A stretch of 64,000 nucleotides of DNA from Aspidiotus rigidus. Its lineage: Eukaryota; Arthropoda; Insecta; Hemiptera; Diaspididae. The notes beneath the pieces are model-generated. The model had not been told where the DNA came from, ran no database searches, and saw nothing but the letters and a program-made list of their open reading frames with translations. Shown here one piece after another: positions 35,576 through 48,534 of the stretch. A program made the position numbers and the translations under genes. Positions within the stretch are counted from its first letter, which is position 1. Each line of letters begins with the position of its first letter. The DNA is taken from the NCBI GenBank assembly GCA_035079385.1, contig JAVHKY010000052.1, forward strand, positions 10,106,001 through 10,170,000, read 5' to 3'.

Positions 35576-37384
35576 TTAATTATAGCCAGATGTACCTACC
35601 TCTTTTCTGCCATTCAATGGAGTACATATAGCATATGACTTCTCCAAAATTTTCTTCTTCACAATCAACTTCATTAATGCATGCAATTTCAGCTTAAAAA
35701 CGCGTGCAATAATGTCGTACCAATGTTGAGGCTTTTGAGAAGGAAGAAGTGCGTCTGCAATCTCATCCCATTTAGCATTACATGTGAATGTAATGAAGAG
35801 ATCAGCAGTACCATATTTTCTAACAAAGGTCATACCATCTTGCATGCGCTCACACATATATCTTGGGCTTCCTGTATGGGTGGATGGTAAAATCACCAAA
35901 CTTCCAACATTAGTTACATGATCAGTATTTAATGCATCTCTAAGATGGCAGTACTGCTCTGAACGTAATTTTGTTTGGTTTAAGCGACAAAAAAGCAGAC
36001 GTTCAGCTTCCATTTTGGCAAACATATTGACAATGTACTGATTGAGAAGCTCACGGAACTGCATAAGTAATTACTATCGCGAATCATCAGCCGATATCGA
36101 CAGAACTGCATACAGGATAAACTTGTTTTGTTATTCTTCTGCTTCAAGTCAATCTGATATCCATGTGTACCATAGGGGAATAATAACGGATACTGCAATG
36201 GATCATATGCAGGATGCGTTTTAGTAATATGTTGCAATCGGTTATTACAACCTGCAAAGAAATACAAAATGTTGCATTCATTCAGTTGTTTACCTTGCAA
36301 GAGGAAAATGCATCAAAACCGTACCTTGGATAATAATATCCCTTTTTCCAGCTTCTTCACAGCTTATTATAGCCTCCATCTCAATCACAACCGGCACATT
36401 TGTCTGTCGTTTATGTTTATGTGATATTGCAACGTCTCTTATCACAATTTTCAATTCTTCGATAGGCTTTTTACTTGTTAACTCTTTTTCATAAGTACTT
36501 TTCAGTTCTTTTACATACTTATTATTCGCTTTCAACATTTCCTGAAGCTCTTTCATCAAATGTACGTTATTCACTTTATTATTATTACAACGAATTAATG
36601 CTTCCTCATTTTCATCACCAAGAAAATATATCTGCAAAAACTTTGCAGACGCATCAGCGCTGGGCAATAGACTGCCAATTCGATGATACAGCTTCCCAGA
36701 TACCTTAGAAATTGGCATGAAATTACCTTCTCTGACCTCACTGCATCCTAGAGAAGTCATGGCTTGCCCATTATTAAAAGCTCTCAGCTGGTTAACGAAA
36801 CAACGGCTTCGGTCATCTGTACCACATAATAAGCTGTTCAACAATGTTGGCAAATCTGGAAGTACAGGTAGTTGGATCTTTCCATTGAAACAGCAGAACC
36901 CTTTTGACTCATCCTTCCAACGTACTGCTGCACAATACTCGCAGTTTGACTGCAGATTACCAATATTGACCCACACATTGTATTGCTCGGCAGGATCATA
37001 TGGACCCTAATAAGCAAAACTCGACCAAGCGACATTTTTGAGATTTTGGAGTTATATACACCGTTGGAAAGAGCTCAACGAGCACTTCCCAACGGTGCTG
37101 ATTAAAAAACTGGAAACGCAATACTCGTCGAATAATTATGAATTGAAAATATCGACCTCCATCTATTTTTAAGTAACCGATTTCCTTTAAGTCTAAATAT
37201 CACGAAACTACGTGATTGTCGCTTGGTCGAGTTTTGCTTATTAGGGTCCATATTGAAATGCTATTGGCTTCCCAACTTCAGATCCGCTCCCAGTTTCTGC
37301 TTCCCGACGTTGTTTCGTCGATGCTATGTTCTGTTCAGTTTTACGCCTTTTTCTTCCACGATCACTTTTTTTCGACTTCGGCAT
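35576..37384 (-). pseudogene. Helitron Rep/helicase protein, amino-terminal part, interrupted
   Basis: Minus-strand coding starts at ATG 37384 (MPKSKKSDRGRKRRKTE), is split by a 250-base MITE (37001-37250), resumes with AEQYNVWVNIGNLQSNCEYC, and continues through HPAYDPLQYPLLFPYG and the Helitron_like_N block (LLNQYIVNMFAKMEAERLLF, LPSTHTGSPRYM, GTADLFITFTCNAKWDEI). Near 35.6 kb a MYSIEWQKRG piece appears in another frame, and the fragment then ends before the Rep HUH motif and the helicase. Frameshifts lie near 36.29, 36.06 and 35.62 kb. In intact elements the protein drives rolling-circle transposition. This copy is dead. Confidence 0.85.
37001..37250. mobile_element. MITE inserted in the Helitron ORF
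   Basis: A 34-base perfect TIR (TGGACCCTAATAAGCAAAAC...) runs inward from 37001 and its complement ends at 37250, flanked by TA on both sides. Removing the 250 bases and one TA restores the Helitron reading frame exactly across the junction (...AFQY and DPAEQY). A TA target fits Tc1/mariner-type MITEs. Confidence 0.9.
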
Positions 37385-37854
37385 TGCATTTAAAACTCAT
37401 AAACCAAAACCTGCAAGTTGTAAATACGGAAACTCATTTAAACAAACGCAAGTATCGTGATAATACCGTTGATAATACAGGCTGCAGACACACAGGCTAC
37501 ACACCGGGTACAGTTGACTGTAATAAATGTTGTCTTCCAGCATACCGCGCATTTATTCGGCCTGCGACAACACTGGTCAATGACATCATCATGCATCATG
37601 GGAACAATGGAACAGCCGATCGTGGAACAGCTGATGATCTTACTAACGTTGAACGAACGTACACACGCACACATGAGCAAAACTACTTTAAACCTAAATT
37701 TCAGCCTGACGCGAAGAGTTCTTAGACTTTTATTCGCCATACGACCACCCCGAGTTCGAGATCTATCATTTGAGACATTCCACACGCCAATCCATCCAGC
37801 GTCTCGTGCGGTTATTGTCCCGATCTGTTCCTTTATATATAGATAAGGATAAGG

Positions 37855-37992
37855 ATACCTGAAATTTTTTTATTAGTCTCAGGCTGATCTAGGACCTCTA
37901 AAACGTCGAGAAAATTCTTTCCCGGGCTTCGCCGTCACAATTGTGTCGGGAGTAATACCTGACTTTTCGTTTGTTGAAAAGTCGGTAAAATC
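37855..37992 (-). repeat. dispersed repeat family F2, fragment
   Basis: The complement of CCGACTTTTCAACAAACGAA through GTATTACTCCCGACACAATT and TTTTAGAGGTCCTAGATCAG matches the first 130 bases of the copy at 30713, in opposite orientation. Confidence 0.7.
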
Positions 37993-38640
37993 GAAAACTT
38001 TTATTTGATTCTCCAGAATCATAGAGATCCGGAACCTTTTAATCGAAAGGCCGGAATCAGAAAGACCCGGAAACATTTTTATATAGTTGAAACCGGAACC
38101 AAACAGAGAACCTTTCAAACGAATATACCTAATTGTTTTTAGCTCTGCTGAACTATTTCCTCAAACATCAAATCGCAAAACCACACCACCCGCCATGTTT
38201 GTTAACATTGCTGAAAATACCTCTAGGTGCTTATGTGAAGTATGCCGTGGCAATTTCTTTTCTTGTTTTCCTTTCGTAATGCAGATTGACACTAGCGTTG
38301 ACTGGCCCAAATTGAGATGTTGAAAGTGGTTGATTCTAATCAAAAAGAAAAAATTAGGAGAATTGATTAATGGCTCTGCCTGCACATTCTTCTAAATTTA
38401 CAAGATACTAACGTTCTGACTACCAGCCGGCTTCATTGGAGTGATATATGTGTACATTTTGAGAAACAAAAACAGAATGAACAAAGAGAAATAAACTGAA
38501 TTAAACATGACGGATTATAACTAATTAGAGATGACAGTACCATACCTGGTATCAAGTTTATCCCTGTCTGATTTAAAATTGATGACATTATTTTTCATAA
38601 TTTTCGCGAGTATTATTTTCTCTATCTAAAGTACGACGGC
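37993..38640. other. Doa: intron, nothing recognised
   Basis: No feature could be supported. Confidence 0.35.
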
Positions 38641-39145
38641 TTCTTTAACGAAGTTGAACGAGGAACGCAGGGAACCTGTTTTATGAGTGAAATGGGATTT
38701 GGTATTGAGAATTCAAGGAAGCCTAGGCCTAGATAAAGCTAGTATAAAGAAGACCTAGACCTACTATATGCCTGGTATAATGTAGTTTGAGAGTCTAAAT
38801 TTTTCTCGAATCTCGAGCTATATATGATAGCTCGAGAGTGGAAATTTTTCCAAGTTTTTTGCTACGCGGCGGACGGCGCACGGCAAATTTCTCAAAAAGC
38901 CCCCCCCCCCCCCCCATAAAACAGGTTCCCTGTTAAAATTTCGACTCTTGAGTTATATATTTCCAAGCCCCTAAAATGGGTCAAGGTCATTGATGACGTT
39001 AGCTTATAGTAGGTCTAGGCCTCCTTTATACTAGTTCTAAGCTTGGTGTAGGCATCCTTGAATTCTCAATACCAAAAGCAATTTGACTCGTAAAACAGAT
39101 TCCCTGCGATTCTCGTTCAACTTCGTTAAGAAAGGCGTCATTTTT
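38641..39145. mobile_element. foldback element with C-homopolymer centre
   Basis: AACGAAGTTGAACGAG near 38648 and its complement near 39113, and TTGAGAATTCAAGGA near 38705 and its complement near 39056, form long diverged inverted arms. TCTAGGC/GCCTAGA blocks pair as well. The centre contains a run of about 18 C (near 38900). No coding capacity. Confidence 0.65.
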
Positions 39146-39169
39146 TCTTCAATTTACACCCCCCCCCCC

Positions 39170-39958
39170 CCATTCCATTGAATGCGTTCCCAGTTGAAAA
39201 TGAGCCATACCCCTAACGCATTACATCAGTCCGTATAGACACATGAGACGCACTCAATCTTTTCCTGTATGAGAAACAGATGTACTTTTCACATTTCTCC
39301 CTCAAACCCGGTACCAATACTCACCTGATGCACAATTTATTCGTATCACAAAACAAGAGCAAATTTTTAAAAAATTATTTCACAAAAACGTCTCCTCCTA
39401 AAATCCGAAGTTAATTCATTCACTATAGAGCTTGTAATTTTTATTGACTTTATTTTTTTAATAAAAATACGTAAAACTTGAATAGTCTTTCTAGATTCAT
39501 CCAGAGCAACCGGTTTATATTCTCTCTCTGTCTCTCTGTGAGTACAGTGATCTTGAATACGCATCGGTCGAAGTACATATACTCGTAGTTCCCAAATTTC
39601 CTCGTGAAAATCGGAAATTAGACTCATTTGAAAAAAAATTATAGGGGTTACAATTTTTGCTCTTTTCAATTTTTCATAAAAATGAGTAAAATTTGAGTCA
39701 TCACAATGATTGAAATATTTTGAACACTGCGTGTAGTGAGAAGCAGTTTTTCTACCTCAAAAATCCTCCTTTTTTCCTAATTTTTTCGCTCATTATACTC
39801 TAACCGGGGGGAGCCAAAGCCTTGAAATTTGTCGAAACTTGTATCTGAATAAAAAAAAAGTTCTCAAAAAATATTCCAAGTCGATAGATAAAAGTGTTCA
39901 AATAACAGACACACAAACACATACTACAGATAGACAAAATTCTACTTTATATATTAGA
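39170..39958 (+). repeat. dispersed repeat family F3, copy 1
   Basis: It contains TAACGCATTACATCAGTC, ATGAGACGCACTCA, CAAACCCGGTA and the shared end TTCTACTTTATATATTAG. Copies recur at 40541, 41090 and, inverted, at 51540-53880. No conserved ORF. A second C homopolymer is at about 39160-39173. Confidence 0.7.
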
Positions 39959-40326
39959 AGATTTCCGGTAACGGTAAGAAGATAACAAAATACCTCTAAT
40001 GTGCTCCAATTTAAAAGGTAGCACCAAAGTCCGGTTTTCAAGAATACAGGATGTCCGTGTAGGGGAGAAAGACAGTAGACAGTTGTATGCAGGTACCTTA
40101 ACCTTTCTTGAATGAATCAAATCTCGTTACTATTGATGCGTACAACGAGGACACAATTTTTAATATAAACTTTTTTCTGTGAGAGCTAAAATTTTTATCT
40201 GTGGCTTAAAAGTTGCTCTGGTATAATACAAATATGTGGTGAAAATTTCAAGTCGATAGGTACAGCGGTTCTCGAGTTATAAGAGGACAGATAGGTAGAC
40301 AAACATTCTACTCTATATATTAGACT
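39959..40326 (+). repeat. dispersed repeat family F3, 3' part
   Basis: It carries CAAGAATACAGGATGT, AAGTCGATAGGTACAGCGGT and the terminal TTCTACTCTATATATTAG found in the other members. It lies immediately after copy 1, in the same orientation. Confidence 0.7.
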
Positions 40327-40540
40327 AGTCCGGCGCGCCTTACCGCCGGCCGTGTGTTGTTGAGTAGATATCGTGAGTAGATATCTGTACTTTGTAAGTA
40401 TTTCGATTTTAACGGTAAGAACTGACTCGGCAGGTAAGGGCTGTATTGCAGCAAAAAACGGATTAATTCATCAATATTTTACCAGTCGCAATGATTAAGG
40501 AAATGGATGGACAGTAGGTAAAAAGCTTGCCATACGCCTG

Positions 40541-41690
40541 ACGCGTTACATCAGTCTGTACAGAGTCATGAGACGCACTCAGTCGTTTCCTATATGAGAA
40601 ACCGGACCACAATTCTTTCTCGAACCCAGTATCTTTTTTTAGGTAATTTCAAACTCTGACGACGATAACTGATAACTTGCAGCTTATTTTGTTAACTGCT
40701 CGGGATATTGCCTTCATTAACTGTGTTAATCGAGGCCAGCAGTGAACCTGTTTTATAGGGGTTTCTTTGTTTATACTTTTTCTAAATACATGACTTTGTT
40801 TCTTACTACCCTGGGAGTTTGAACTTGAAAGTCCATATTTCTCCAAGCCCCCCTTATCGGATACAGCTCAATATTCGAAATTTTGAAAGTCCCTCCCATC
40901 ATATATAATTTTGAGAGTCAAAACTTTTCCAAATCCCACTATCTTCTATAGCTCCGAGGTCAAAGTCAATATTTGAGATTGTTATGTCCCGCTTCTATCA
41001 TATATAGCTTGGGGGTCGAAAATTTACTATGTCCCACATTTTTCCGCGGTGGGCAACGCCCGTAATTTTTCTTCAATTTCCCCCCTCCCCTCCATTAAAT
41101 AGGTTCCCTGTTGAAAACCAGCCATACTCCTAACGCATTACATCAGTCTGCATGGACGCATGAGACGCACTTGGTCGTTTTTTGTATGAGAAACAGCTGT
41201 ACTTTTCAAATTTCTTTCTCAAACCCGGTATCTTTTATTAGGTGGTTTCAAAGTCTTACGACGATATTTACCTGATATATAGTTACTCGTATCACAAAAA
41301 AAGAGCGAATTTTCAAGAAATTATTTTACATAAACGTCTCCTTTTAAAATCGAAAATACCTCAGAAGGTAGCATTAAAATCCAATTCTCAAGAATACAGG
41401 ATGTGAGGGTAGGAGAGAAACACAGTCGACAGTTGCCTGTAGGTACCTTTCTTCGGTGAATCGAATCGCGTCGAGTGACGCGTACAGCGAGGACACCCAA
41501 TTTTTAATAATAACTTTTTTTCTAGGGAAGCTAAAATTTTCATTTATGGTTTAAAATTTGCTCCGGAATAATAAAAATATGTGCCAAAGATTTCAAGTCG
41601 ATAGGTACAGCGGTTCTCAAGTTACAAACGTATAGACAGACAGACAGACAAACTTTCTGCTTTATATATGAGGACGTATCCGGCAAAAGG
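40541..41690 (+). repeat. dispersed repeat family F3, copies 2 and 3
   Basis: Two starts (GCGTTACATCAGTCTGTACA at about 40546 and CGCATTACATCAGTCTGCAT at about 41133) are followed by the same internal blocks. The second copy runs on to GTCGATAGGTACAGCGGTTC and a TTTATATATGAGG end near 41680. Confidence 0.7.
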
Positions 41691-42239
41691 GTCTCCGCAC
41701 AATGTACTTCTTATGGGACGAAGGTCCTTCTTCCAAAACCCTCCTCATATTAGATTATTCATAGCATAACTCTCGCTCCCCAGAATTTATGGCCTTCCCA
41801 AAGTTCACAAGACTAATTTTCCCTCATGCCCAGTCGTATCTTCTGTAAAATCTCCTTTCTATAATCTTTTTGCTCACATACTTTATTCTATAGAAAACGA
41901 TGATTTGAATTTTTGTTCCTCACGGGACCTAATCCGTACACTTGGTCCTGTAATCGTAGAGCCTGAAGTTATCATTATTTCTATATCTATTTGGTCGACT
42001 TAGCTATACACAGTAAATATATGGGAGAAAAGATAGAAGGATATTGAACCTAACACAGCACTTCCCCAAGGTGTATTCTTTGAAGAGAGTTTGGTTCGAT
42101 TAGCTAACGCGATTAGACGTTTTTTTTTTTTTTTTTCGTGTTGAGCATTTAAACACAGATTATGTATAGCATAGTGCGAAACAGGAAAAAACCTGATTAA
42201 AAATACGTGCAATTGTAAGTTTTCATGCGTTAACGCGAA
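41691..42239. other. Doa: intron, nothing recognised
   Basis: No gene. A T17 tract lies near 42120. Confidence 0.35.
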
Positions 42240-42271
42240 TCAAAGTGCGTATTATTGTGTATTAACGCAAA

Positions 42272-43017
42272 ATGGACCCAGAACTGAAGGATTATCTGGA
42301 AAGTATCAAGAAAATCGTTACAGAGACCAACAGCAAATTAGATAAGGTGAACGAGAAAAAATAAGTCCTGGAAACGACGTAATCATCAATGGTATACCGA
42401 AAGAAGATGAGCACGAAAATTTAAACGAGGTGATTTACCTTCCAGGAGAAGTTCTCGAAGTCCAGTTGAATGCCTACGACATCTGCGGACTACACCGTTT
42501 ACCGTCAAAACCTTATAAGATACCGCCTTTATCCTACGTCATAACCTTGGAGTGAAAGACAACTTCATACGAGCCTCAAAGCAGAAAAAGATCAGTAATG
42601 ACGCACTACGTACCAAAACGACACCTAAAATCTTCGTCGACGAGCACCTAATCAGCCATAACAGTTGGTTGCTGGGTACAGCAAGGAGAGCCGTGAAGGC
42701 AGTACCCCTTGCATCAGCGAGATACCAAAACGGAAAAGTGATCATACGTTACGAGGAAGACAAACAGGAGGTGATAGCAACAGAAGAAAGCCAAATCCCA
42801 TCGATACAGGAAGACACAGAATTGGAACCAACGAATCAGACCAACTCAGAATTAAATGCCGGATCGAGAGAAAATGATAATCAAAAGTCGAAAAACGTAC
42901 GACCCAAAAAAACGAATCTAACAAAGCAATTCTTCTTGGACGGTTTTTCTAGAAACTTAAGAAGCGTGTCAATGAAGCAGCAAAGTAGTAGCAACGCTAA
43001 CACGATGAAAACTAAAT
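42272..43017 (+). pseudogene. LINE ORF1, FP25K-like protein remnant
   Basis: It starts MDPELKDYLESIKKIVTETN (coiled-coil-like), meets a stop after about 30 codons, and continues in shifted frames with NGIPKEDEHENLNEV and then a long frame containing TPKIFVDEHLISHNSWLLGT and ARYQNGKVIIRYEED. The 'hhVsEHLt..N..Ll..Ar.....G.hhhR' pattern resembles the baculovirus FP25K-like domain carried by ORF1 of many insect LINEs (family knowledge). The tail is Lys/Asn/Gln-rich. It would bind the element's RNA in an intact copy. Here at least two frameshifts disable it. Confidence 0.6.
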
Positions 43018-43179
43018 AATATTGTAAACCAAACTCCGTTTCACCTTGCCCGGAAAGCTTGGCCAGCGAGGGCAAGTATGGCTATTTCCCCTCAGAAGGA
43101 AAAGATAACTATACAGGTACAGGTAAGATTTTATTAACAAAAAACTTTAATAATAAAAGCAGGAGAGAACTGTTCGCCG

Positions 43180-43467
43180 TTGGGACATTTAACGTCAAAA
43201 TTTTAAAATGAGATCATAGTTCCATGGAACTCGAAAATGCTTTTCAAAATTCTACTTTAAAAATTCTTGGCCTATATCAGAAATTAGAAGGAAGAACAAA
43301 ACAATTTTGACGACTAAAAATAGAAATATATTTTACCACTCCGAAAGCAAACACGGACAGAAAGGTGTAGGTTTTATCATCAAGCCTGATTTCAAAGATA
43401 AAATAATAGAACTCAGTAGTACATCTGATAGAATAGCGAAAACGAGAATACAGTTACAAGACGATAA
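43180..43467 (+). pseudogene. LINE ORF2, endonuclease amino terminus
   Basis: The segments FAVGTFNVKIL, YFTTP/FYHSESKHGQKGVGF and KPDFKDKIIELSSTSDRIAK lie in changing frames. They match the start of the exonuclease/endonuclease/phosphatase fold ('GTFNVR', 'GVGF', 'R'). The frame is cut at KIY by the P-like/LTR insertions and resumes with VQVHAPTA at 47209. Confidence 0.7.
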
Positions 43468-45439
43468 GATATATGCACTGAACTCTATAAAACGACTGGA
43501 ATGTGCGCGCTGTACTAAACACGTACAACGTGAAGCGAGCCACTGCGTGCGACAGAGAGGGAAGTCGAGTGAGGGCAGAAAATAGTTTCTGTCCTTGTCA
43601 ATTATACTGGGTTTAAGCGCGCGTGTTGTTTGATGCTTGTATAAAAATGTTATGTCGAATTTTATTCTCTTTTGTTAAAGTAAGCAGTATTCAATCATTT
43701 TCACATTTAGAAATGGGTGCTAACGATGATTATAGGAAGTTTAATTGCACGCAATCAGAAAGTTTTTGGACCTAATGGAAACATACACTGAAAAAATCGA
43801 AAATAACAGTTCTTGTATTATGCGATTCACGCAATAATTAATGCCCGCTACGTGTAACAGAATTTGACATGAGAAAAAAATGTTTGTTCAATTTAATAAA
43901 ACTTCTTTATTTATCCATCTTTCTTCCGGCAAATTCATCAAATTTTGCTAGCCAAAAAATGGACCCTAATGGAATATTACTTAGAATAGCTTTGTTAATC
44001 TATTCATGGGTTCAGGCTGAGGCTGTCTCAATAGACAGATCCATTCCTGAATGTGAATCTGCATTATAAATGAAATTTAAATAAATATATATTTATTTAT
44101 TAATTGGGACCAGCCGAAGAGGAGTTGGATTTGGAAGAGGAGATGGATTAGGTAGGAAGTAGAAGATTTTTCTTTTTTAACTGGAGAAAGAAATTGAAGA
44201 GGAATATTGCAATAGAGAATGCAAATTCCTGAAAGCTGTTTGCAATTTCTTGATGGTAAGTACTTGTAGCCGGCAGGCATAAATGAATGAGTTATTACAA
44301 CTTTGGAGACATCTTATTCTGGCGCATCTGTATAAAGAAAATAGAATGAAATACATATAGTTCTCTATTAAAACGGAAGGAAAATAAAAATTGAGCACTA
44401 CGAAATTGGAAAGCACAGTACAGAAGAACAAATTGGAAAGTAATGTATGCAATAGTAACAAGCGCAAAATAAAATAGTTGAGAAAGAGAAATAAGTTTGA
44501 AACATTATTAGACAAGAGTAATTGCCACGTAGTGATTGCATGCGAAGCAGACAAAATAAATCACAAGGAAGGTGGATGTCATAATTCATAGATAGCAGAG
44601 AAATGAGAAAAATGAAAACAGAAGATGAAAATGAAAATAAAAAGTAAGTATACATTGAAAGTTTGAAAAATCATACGTTGGAAAAGAGGACAAGTTTGTT
44701 CTTATCACGCCTCAGCTTCTTTACTACCGTTTCCTGCATGAACCCAGTAGAATTTGTTTGGACCGCGACACTTTTTACATTCATCTCTTCAAGGGGAATG
44801 CTACATGGCGTACTTGTGGGTGTACGTGCATATGAAAAGGGCCCGGCCCACTTGGTCGATCACAGTTCTTCTTAAAATTGCAAAAGTTTGAAAGTAGGTC
44901 CAAATAGTGATTTTTTGTATTTTAATGTACATTGTATAAAAAAACCTCAGCTTTCCTGTAGTAAGATTCTTTTCATGAGATAAAACCTATAAATTGAACA
45001 AAATCATGAGGAAGTGAGATCTTCATATTTTGTTCTGTGACACTTCGTAATCTCTTCATCTGTGACAAAAAACTTTGAAACACTGTAGCTCATCACCTAC
45101 TGGATCAATTTTCAATTTTTTTTTAAAATTTGACTCTTACATTCTAGTAATTGATACAAACTTATTATTCTTCATTCCAGAATGTTTTTTTCTCAAGAAA
45201 ATCAAATTTTTCCAGAAGTCTAAACATTTTACATAAATTTTACGAAACATCATAAACTTCCATAATGTAATTTTTATTAGCCGATTTTGTAAAAACCCGA
45301 TTCTCCAATTTTCAACTTCAATACAACTTCCTGACATGAATTTTTGACCTAACAATTTCAAGAAGGTCTTGTTGGACTCAGCATTTCATCTACTTTCACA
45401 CTCCACTTATAACTCCATACCGACCAAGTGGGCCCTTAG

Positions 45440-45863
45440 CGTATGTACGTACACCACTATCGTTAGTTTATGAGCAGCCAGTCTTGAAAAAAGATGCCAT
45501 TCCATCAGTACTGGCTGCTCATAAACTAACGATAGTGTATAATCACTTTCGCGGAAATGCAAACTGTAGAGCCTTGTTGTTTCCTTTGGAACGAAGTTTT
45601 TCCTTCTTACTGCGTGCAACCATTTCGCTAAGAGCTCCTTATTTTTCAGCGGAAAACTTCTTACGACAAAAAAAAAAATGATTACAACGATTGAATAAGC
45701 TTACAATGACACGTACAAACGCGATCCACATGAAGTGAATGTATCTTTATTGGTTTTCTTTAGAAAAGACTCACCTATGAAACTTAATATTGGACGCTCT
45801 GTTGTAGCGTGTCGCTCTGTTGTAGCGTGTTGTACAATTGTATGCCGCACAGCTGTTGACCAT
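45440..45863 (-). pseudogene. P-like transposase, THAP DNA-binding domain in two exons
   Basis: Exon 1 (45863-45775) encodes MVNSCAAYNCTTRYN and SNIKFHR, ending CATAG|GTGAGT. Exon 2 (about 45653 downward) encodes FPLKNKELLAKWLHAVRRK, then NFVPKETTRLYSLHFRESDY. CxxYxC...H(F/x)P...W...C..HF is the C2CH zinc-dependent THAP fold. The third zinc ligand, normally Cys in LCSLHF, reads Tyr here (LYSLHF). A short in-frame duplication (RYNRAT/RYNRAS) sits after the first two cysteines. Both would abolish or disturb DNA binding. Confidence 0.8.
45452..45538. repeat. inverted repeat inside the P-like element
   Basis: CTATCGTTAGTTTATGAGCA near 45455 and its complement near 45515 form 26-base arms around a short loop, right after the THAP exon. 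Origin unknown. Confidence 0.7.
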
Positions 45864-46103
45864 AGTCGAACAAATAAATTTAAAAACAAAAATTCCACGG
45901 GAAAGTATAAAATAATCGAACAGATCCAAAAGAAAATAATTCGGCCGGTATCTAACAACCCTAACAACACGCTTCACGGTAGCAAGATAAGGATAGAGAA
46001 TATTTTTCTGCCCACAGTCATTCCCCCTCTCTGTTTAACAGCGTAGCTCGTGTTACAAGCGAGCGTGCACATTCCAGTCGTTTTATAGAGTTCAGTGGAT
46101 ATA

Positions 46104-47198
<1,095 letters not shown>

Positions 47199-47774
47199 TA
47201 TACACACAATAGTGCAGGTACACGCTCCAACTGCTTCGGCAACCAAAAGCGAGATTGAAACTTTTTATAGCGAGCTCGATAGTGTAATCGCACCCTATGT
47301 AGAAAAAAACAAAGAAAACTTGATAATACTAGTTGATTTCAATAGTCAGATAGGAACGAGTATAAGCGAAGAATTGAGATACATAGGTAACTATGGTTAT
47401 GGAAAAAGAAATAAAAGAGGGTGGAGACTACTGAGCTTTTGCCAAGAATACAACTTGAAAATTGTCAACACACTATTCAAAAAGCGTATGTCCCAACGTT
47501 GGACATGGATCTCTCCAAATTAAAAACGAAAAACCTGATTGATTAAAAATTCAATGAAATATTGAATTTTGACGTATTAAGAAACTTCCCGTTCCACACC
47601 GATCATCGACCCATAGCATGCTTTATCCAATACTGTAGTCCAAAAAATAATGAAAATAGATACATAACCAAGATAACAATACACGAAGATATGCTCTACA
47701 ACCAACTAGTTACAAAAAGGTTAATGGAAAATAAAAATACGAAAAAAGATCACGAAAAAGGAGAAAACACGTCT
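47199..47774 (+). pseudogene. LINE ORF2, endonuclease carboxyl part
   Basis: It resumes the endonuclease with IVQVHAPTASATKSEIETFY and continues NLIILVDFNSQIGT (the GDFN-type catalytic strand, here VDFN), RRWTWISPN-like WTW motif and FHTDHRPIACF (the terminal SDH motif, here TDH). A stop and frameshift follow the WTW segment. It is interrupted at 47775 by a TIR element. Confidence 0.78.
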
Positions 47775-48534
47775 CAGGGTGTCTACCAGTCACGGAAAAC
47801 CCGGAAAGTCACGATTTCTTAAAGGAAGTCACGGGAAATTACAGATTTTTATTTTGAAAAACTAATAAAAAAAAAGAAAATAAGAAAGAAACTGGGGGAA
47901 AATTCTAGGATAGTTGAATATTATGAATTATAGGAATAAAAATTGAAGCGTTCTTTTTTCTTTTTTTTTTATTCAGGTATGTTGAACTCGTCAAAATGAT
48001 GTTCTTTAGTCAAGGATATGCTTTACACAGAAAAGATACGCGGAAAATCAGGTAAATATACAAAAATATAGGTCGCGCGGCGACTAATTACTGTCCACAA
48101 AATGAACCAATTGTTATGAAATCTTTTGAAGTGTTAGATGAGTGTTTGATACAGGTCTAAAATTAATTCAAAGTTGGAATAATATTTAGAACTCTTGTTA
48201 TCAACGATTGAAAAAGCTCGAAATGTACCACTTTTCGATCGTTGATAGCTAGAGTTCTAAATATATTATTATTACAAGTTCTGCATCAATTTTAGACCTA
48301 TATCCAAACACTCATCTAACACTTTGAAAGATTTCATAACAATTAGTTCATTTTGTGGACAGTAATTAGTCGCCGCGCGACCTATATTTTTGTATATTCA
48401 TCTGACTTTCTGCGTATTTTTTCTGTGCAAAGCATACTCTTAAAAAAGAATCTTGGAAAGTCATGGGGAAAAATATTAAGGGGTTGGAAAGTCACGGATT
48501 TAAATTTTTTCAACTTAGTAGACACCCTGCGTCT
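47770..48534. mobile_element. TIR element (CAGGGTGTCTAC ends) inside the LINE
   Basis: CAGGGTGTCTAC at 47775 and GTAGACACCCTG ending 48529 are perfect inverted ends. CGTCT occurs on both sides (47770-47774 and 48530-48534), a 5-base duplication. The CAGGG terminus with CACGGAAA/GGAAAGTCACG subterminal words recalls hAT-type MITEs, but those duplicate 8 bases, so the superfamily is left open. It contains another MITE (48014-48438). Confidence 0.75.
48014..48438. mobile_element. foldback MITE family F1, copy 2
   Basis: It has the same ends and interior as 11861-12259 (TATGCTTTACACAGAAAAGA..., TATAGGTCGCGCGGCGACTA, TTAGATGAGTGTTTGATACA) and the complementary right half ending AAAGCATACT. It is inserted in the CAGGGTGTCTAC element. 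Confidence 0.85.

Noticed and set aside
43476..46097. Classing the 8-base-duplication element as hAT
   Set aside because: The termini start CACTG rather than CAG/TAG and the internal protein is a THAP domain, which points to the P superfamily.
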